Assembly: GCA_944384985.1 (NCBI GenBank)
Contig: CALWVM010000009.1
Coordinates: 37,538-101,537 of the forward strand
From: an uncultured Clostridia bacterium
GTDB taxonomy: Bacteria; Bacillota; Clostridia; Oscillospirales; Acutalibacteraceae
DNA: 64,000 nucleotides
Direction: 5' to 3'
Made by a program: the position numbers and the translations under genes. The first letter of the stretch is position 1. The number at the start of each line of letters is the position of its first letter. Shown here one piece after another: positions 60,306-64,000 of the stretch. The notes under the pieces are model-generated. The model ran no database searches, had not been told where the DNA came from, and was given only the letters and a program-made list of their open reading frames with translations.

Positions 60306-60746
60306 ATGACCATCCATCAAATTTCCGTATTTCTGGAAAACACCCCCGGTCAGCTGGCGGAATTTACCCGCCTTTTGGAGAAAGCCCAGATCGACATGCG
60401 CGCGCTTTCCATCGCCGAAACGCAGGATTTCGGCATCCTGCGCCTGATCGTAGACGACCCGTATAAGACGGTCAACGTGGTCAAAGAGGCGGGCTACATC
60501 TGCTCGATCACGCCGGTGCTGGCTGTGGAGATCACCGACAAACCCGGCAGTCTCGTCAAGATGCTCACGGCGCTCAGCGACGGCGGTGTTAACATCGAAT
60601 ACACCTACGCGTTCACCGCCCGCAAAAAAGATATGGCATACATGGTGCTGCGCGTGAACGACTCGGAAAAGGCGGTCAAAGTGCTGATGCAAAACCAGGT
60701 GCGCCCCGTTTCTCAAGAGGATCTCGCGGGGCTGTTTGAGGACTGA
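60306..60746 (+). CDS. Tandem ACT-domain protein
   Basis: The 146-residue protein is made of two ACT domains: I-S-V-F-L-E-N-T-P-G-Q-L-A-E-F and L-A-V-E-I-T-D-K-P-G-S-L-V-K-M-L. Each has the ligand-binding Gly turn. ACT domains bind amino acids and regulate enzymes or transcription. Located right after the CoA ligase, it may sense an aromatic or branched-chain amino acid and modulate that enzyme. AAAGGAG precedes the ATG at 60306. There is no catalytic domain. Confidence 0.88.
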   Translation: MTIHQISVFLENTPGQLAEFTRLLEKAQIDMRALSIAETQDFGILRLIVDDPYKTVNVVKEAGYICSITPVLAVEITDKPGSLVKMLTALSDGGVNIEYTYAFTARKKDMAYMVLRVNDSEKAVKVLMQNQVRPVSQEDLAGLFED

Positions 60747-60761
60747 GCCTATTTTAAGTGA

Positions 60762-60803
60762 AGAAAAGTGGGTAAAGCAAAAAAGCTTTACCCACTTTTT
60801 GTT
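60762..60803. terminator. Terminator between convergent genes
   Basis: AAAAGTGGGTAAAGC pairs with GCTTTACCCACTTTT, with a following T run; it can serve both the ACT gene and the convergent permease gene. Confidence 0.85.
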
Positions 60804-60852
60804 TAGGCTTCGAAGACCCCCTCGTCTTATGCTATCTTTTATGTTTGTGGTC

Positions 60853-62208
60853 TCAGATCACCGCCAGCAGCACAAAATTCAGGACAAACAAGGCGGTCGC
60901 AATCCAAAGGATCGGATGGATCTCTTTGATTTGCTTTTTGCAGATCTTGGTAATGCAATAGAAGATAAACCCTGCGGCGATACCATAGGAAATGCTGTAA
61001 CAAAGCGCCATAAACACGCCGGCGAAAAACGCCGGTACCGCTTCGGTGAAATCGTCCCACTGGATCTCCTTGAACGACGACATCATCATAATGCCGACCA
61101 CCACCAGCGCGGGCGCCGTCGCCGCAAACGGGATCGCGCTCACAAAGGTCGCCAAAAACGCACTGACAGCAAAGCACAGCGCTACAACGACGCTCGTAAG
61201 CCCCGTGCGCCCGCCAGCGCCGATGCCCGCGGCGCTTTCCACATAGGTCGTTGTATTCGACGTCCCGAAGATCGCCCCGATGGAGGTTGCCGTAGCATCC
61301 GCAAACAACGCTTTATCCATTTTGGATTTGAACCCGGGCGAAGTCTCCATGGCGCGCTCATCTTCATCGCTGAAAATGCCGGCGCGGCGGCCCGTCCCGA
61401 TAAAGGTTCCGATCGTATCAAAGGTATCCGAAAGGCTGAAAGAAAAGATCGTCGCCAGCACCAGCGGGATCTTCCCGGCGTCTGTAAACAGCGAGCCCAA
61501 GCCCTCTTTCGTAAAGATCGCACCGAAGGTCGAGGGCAGCTGGCGGCAGGCCTCCGTGAAGCTGACAGTTTCGGTTGTGACGGTCACGCCCATGGGAATG
61601 CCGAGCAGCGCCGTCACAACGATCCCGATCAAAATCGCGCCTTTAACTTTGCAGACCAGCAGAATGATCGTCAGCATAAGGCCGATCAGGAAAAGCCAAA
61701 ACGACCGCTGATTGAGGGTCGCAAGTGCAGGAACGCCCGAATCAAAGTTGATGATTCCGACATTCAGCATGCCGATGTATGCCACAAAGATCCCAATCCC
61801 GCCGCCGATCGCATTCTGAAGGCTAACCGGGATAGCCTTGATGATATATTTCCGGATTTTTGTAACCGTAATGAGGATATTGATTAACCCGCAGATGAAC
61901 ACCATGGATAACGCCTGCTGCCAGGTGAAACCAAGCGTAAAGCACACGGTATAAACAAAAAATGCGCTCAAGCCCACACCCGGCGCCTGCGCATACGGGA
62001 CGTTGGCAACCAGCCCCATAATCAACGTACCGATCACGGCCGAGATGATGGTCGCCAAAAAGACAGCGCCCCATTCCATTCCGGCCTCGCTTAATACCGA
62101 CGGGTTGATCGCAATGATGTAGGCCATTGCAAAGAACGTGGTCAAGCCGGCCATGACCTCCCGGCCCACCGTCGTGCCGTTTTGCTTGAGCTTAAAAAGC
62201 CGCTCCAT
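60853..62208 (-). CDS. NCS2-family purine permease (AzgA/PbuG type)
   Basis: The 451-residue protein has about 12-14 TM segments. AzgA-group motifs include G-L-T-T-F-F-A-M-A-Y-I-I-A-I-N-P, N-V-P-Y-A-Q-A-P-G-V-G-L-S-A-F-F, F-S-F-S-L-S-D-T-F-D-T-I-G-T-F-I-G and G-T-S-N-T-T-T-Y-V-E-S-A-A-G-I. These import adenine, guanine or hypoxanthine with protons. The start M-E-R-L-F at 62208 follows GGAAGGAG. Together with the purine operon at 14-25 kb it covers synthesis and salvage. No purine riboswitch is seen upstream. Confidence 0.92.
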   Translation of the reverse strand: MERLFKLKQNGTTVGREVMAGLTTFFAMAYIIAINPSVLSEAGMEWGAVFLATIISAVIGTLIMGLVANVPYAQAPGVGLSAFFVYTVCFTLGFTWQQALSMVFICGLINILITVTKIRKYIIKAIPVSLQNAIGGGIGIFVAYIGMLNVGIINFDSGVPALATLNQRSFWLFLIGLMLTIILLVCKVKGAILIGIVVTALLGIPMGVTVTTETVSFTEACRQLPSTFGAIFTKEGLGSLFTDAGKIPLVLATIFSFSLSDTFDTIGTFIGTGRRAGIFSDEDERAMETSPGFKSKMDKALFADATATSIGAIFGTSNTTTYVESAAGIGAGGRTGLTSVVVALCFAVSAFLATFVSAIPFAATAPALVVVGIMMMSSFKEIQWDDFTEAVPAFFAGVFMALCYSISYGIAAGFIFYCITKICKKQIKEIHPILWIATALFVLNFVLLAVI

Positions 62209-62573
62209 AAATTTTTCTCCTTCCCTTTTGTCGCCCGCCGCCGCAAAGCGCACAGCCAAGCGTCTGCACCGCCTCGCGCATCCGCCTTGTGCGCAAAGCA
62301 GTTTTCAATTTTATTTTAATAGATTATGCATATAAAAGCAAGAAGGAAATCGAAAATTCAGGTATTTTGGATAGGCTTTAATCTTTTGTATCCGGCACGG
62401 GTTGCCCTGCGCGGGGCGGTTTTACAAAAGGGACAAAAACGGAACGCACAGCAAAGCCCCTGCCGGAGTACGGCAGAGGCTTTGGACGAACTTTATACAC
62501 TTTGCATCATGCAATTTTTTGGACTTGATATCGGTTTTTCTGCCTTTTTTTGAAAGGAAAGAAGGCAATGGCT
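62209..62573. other. Intergenic region
   Basis: About 365 nt between the permease promoter and the end of the HTH gene. It includes an AT-rich stretch near 62310-62400 that should hold the permease promoter. No gene with a ribosome site is evident. Confidence 0.5.
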
Positions 62574-62804
62574 TTATGGGGCCTGCTCTTCCCCGTCTCT
62601 TTCATCCTCCGTTCGCACCAGAATATCGCCGGGCTGGCAGCCGAGGGCAGCGCAGATCTTGTCCAGCGTTTCAAACCGCAGCCCCTTGACTTTCCCATTT
62701 TTCAGCAAAGAAAGATTGGTCATGCTGATCCCAACCTTTTCGGACAATTCCGTTACACGCATTTTCCGTTTTGCCAGCATGACGTCAAGATTTACAACAA
62801 TCAT
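62574..62804 (-). CDS. Small XRE-type helix-turn-helix regulator
   Basis: The 76-residue protein is one HTH domain of the YozG-type: R-V-T-E-L-S-E-K-V-G-I-S-M-T-N-L-S-L-L-K with the second helix and recognition helix clear, then K-I-C-A-A-L-G-C-Q-P-G-D-I-L. The ATG overlaps the stop of the upstream DUF2975 gene (ATGA), so the two are coupled. Such pairs of membrane protein and small repressor are common in Firmicutes and probably sense or autoregulate membrane state. Target unknown. Confidence 0.88.
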   Translation of the reverse strand: MIVVNLDVMLAKRKMRVTELSEKVGISMTNLSLLKNGKVKGLRFETLDKICAALGCQPGDILVRTEDERDGEEQAP

Positions 62805-63301
62805 AGGATACTGTCATTCTCCTCCTTGAGCAGCGCGGCTTTCAGGATATAGCGATAAGCAACATAACAGGCAAGCGCGCACACAAGCCCCACTACGCCG
62901 AGCACAATATAGACGGAAGCAAAAGAATTCCATTCCAGAACAATAAACAGGACGTTCCCGGCAATCAAAACAACGGAACCTACAAGGAGTGCGATTGCCG
63001 CTTTTCGGTACAGGTGCGCGTTTGCCCGGCAAAACGCCTCGTCCCGCTTGGCATATCCGGTAGATCGGAAGAAAAGATGCAGCGTATAGAAACAGGGCAC
63101 GGACACACCCCACATAAAAAGAAGCTGCACCCAAAAAGCGATTCTCTGCACCTGTGTAAGGGGGGCCGGACCATCCTGCACGACACCCACGGTGTCTAAT
63201 GAAATACTGAACGGGTACCATAAGACGCAAATGCCCAAGCCAACTACAAACAAAAATAGAATAGAAACTCGTATGAGACCAATGACAATGCGGTTTTTCA
63301 T
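62801..63301 (-). CDS. DUF2975-like four-TM membrane protein
   Basis: The 166-residue protein has four hydrophobic segments (about residues 7-27, 50-70, 96-116 and 123-143) and ends in a short acidic tail, matching DUF2975 proteins that are typically paired with YozG-type HTH proteins, as here. The start at 63301 follows GGGAGGG. The longer frame to 63316 has no better site. No enzyme motif; function unknown. Confidence 0.8.
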   Translation of the reverse strand: MKNRIVIGLIRVSILFLFVVGLGICVLWYPFSISLDTVGVVQDGPAPLTQVQRIAFWVQLLFMWGVSVPCFYTLHLFFRSTGYAKRDEAFCRANAHLYRKAAIALLVGSVVLIAGNVLFIVLEWNSFASVYIVLGVVGLVCALACYVAYRYILKAALLKEENDSIL

Positions 63302-63489
63302 GCCTAACCCTCCCAAAGCAATACAGCATCGCGTTTGCTTAAACAGATTCTACCATGTCGCTGAGCGCTCAAGTGTAAAGCGGGAATGATACAATGTTCT
63401 CCAGCACTCTTGAAAGCTTTGCTTTTTTCAGCGTGTTGTGAGGTTATTGTAACATAAAAATCCAAAGAGTACAATATATTATTTAAAAC

Positions 63490-63510
63490 ATTTTATGTGA
63501 AACATAAAAT
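63490..63510. promoter_or_regulatory. Perfect inverted repeat in AT-rich spacer
   Basis: ATTTTATGT, GAA, ACATAAAAT: a 9-3-9 palindrome about 190 bp upstream of the DUF2975/HTH pair. It could be an operator of the HTH protein, or a hairpin. No evidence beyond symmetry. Confidence 0.35.
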
Positions 63511-63560
63511 ATTTTATTTGCACAGCATATGATTTACAGTTTAAGAACGGGTTGTTCTGT

Positions 63561-63924
63561 TCTCATCGCACTCTCTCACTCCACAAAACAAAATCCCCCG
63601 TCGGGAGACGACGGGGGATTTGCTTGGTGGGAGAGAGTGGATTCGCGAGCCGCGCACTGAAAAACAGTCCACCGGACTGTTTTTCCCCGCCTGCGGGCGG
63701 GCCGTGCTGTTCTCATCGCACTCTCTCACTCCACAAAACAAAATCCCCCGTCGGGAGACGACGGGGGATTTGCTTGGTGGGAGAGAGTGGATTCGCGAGC
63801 CGCGCACTGAAAAACAGTCCACCGGACTGTTTTTCCCCGCCTGCGGGCGGGCCGTGCTGTTCTCATCGCACTCTCTCGCTCCACAAAACAAAATCCCCCG
63901 TCGGGAGACGACGGGGGATTTGCT
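63561..63924. repeat. Tandem 150-bp repeat with tRNA-Tyr 3' ends and terminators
   Basis: TCTCATCGCA recurs at 63561, 63711 and 63861, a period of exactly 150 bp; the units are nearly identical. Each full unit has a GC-rich hairpin (AATCCCCCGTCG/CGACGGGGGATT), the last 21 nt of tRNA-Tyr including CCA, and a second hairpin (AAAAACAGTCC/GGACTGTTTTT). The third unit runs into the intact tRNA-Tyr, so the repeats are copies of its 3' end and terminator plus a spacer. The open frames across it are artefacts. Confidence 0.85.

Positions 63925-64000
<76 letters not shown>

Overview
The window looks like a piece of a gut-type Clostridia (Oscillospirales/Ruminococcaceae-like) chromosome. This rests on the clostridial long-form FGAM synthase, a PurO plus stand-alone AICAR transformylase pair, a MetH whose reactivation domain is a separate protein, a YtvI-like sporulation membrane protein, Gram-positive lipoprotein and LCP proteins, and strong AGGAGG ribosome binding sites. 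No plasmid or phage backbone is visible. No species can be named from the sequence alone.

Two compositional zones are obvious by eye. Positions 1 to about 12.0 kb are AT-rich and mostly on the minus strand; from about 12.4 kb the DNA is GC-rich to the end. The AT-rich zone lies between a damaged tRNA-Ala copy (207-287) and an intact tRNA-Ala (12001-12076), each followed by related terminator DNA, so it reads as an acquired and decaying island. It holds, from left to right: leftovers of a polymorphic-toxin locus (barstar-like immunity, an RHS fragment, two more immunity-like genes, a toxin-tip-like fragment); an oleate hydratase; a TetR regulator; a DUF5692-type membrane protein gene cut in two by an inversion; a deletion chimera of an oxidoreductase gene and hypA; a CmpB-type membrane protein and a large YhgE/Pip repeat protein; and scraps typical of integrative elements (DUF6809-, Api92- and DUF4314-like). 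Repeated TTTTATCAA half-sites, with one perfect palindrome before the YhgE gene, suggest that the TetR protein controls this cluster.

The GC-rich part starts with an alpha/beta hydrolase and a nine-gene purine operon (purE-C-F-M-N-O, AICAR transformylase, purD, purL) that covers nearly the whole route to IMP. It continues with a fucosidase/phosphodiesterase-lipoprotein pair, tRNA-Arg, a DUF3574-like protein and an LCP cell-wall transferase. Then comes a sulfur and one-carbon block: nifU, nifS, metH, a MetH reactivation protein and an IscR-like Rrf2 regulator, divergent from a pyrimidine-nucleoside phosphorylase. Aspartate-family genes (lysC, hom), a YtvI-like permease with a PHP phosphatase, a flavin reductase, an esterase and rarA follow. 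The 47-52 kb stretch carries a vitamin-type ECF S component coupled to a small-molecule kinase, and a redox cluster (CMD protein, broken aldo/keto reductase, two flavodoxins, LysR with an early stop codon).

The last part is a stress and transport block: CIRCE-controlled hsp20, a leader-peptide-coupled ftsH, a heterodimeric ABC exporter, a phenylacetate-CoA ligase with an ACT-domain partner, an NCS2 purine permease and a DUF2975/HTH pair. The window ends in a tandem 150-bp repeat built from the 3' end of tRNA-Tyr and its terminator. A similar 117-bp tandem built from the 5' end of tRNA-Ala lies at 12.1-12.3 kb. The inversion-split gene and these two tRNA-fragment tandems are the most unusual signals. 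I found no convincing complete new system.
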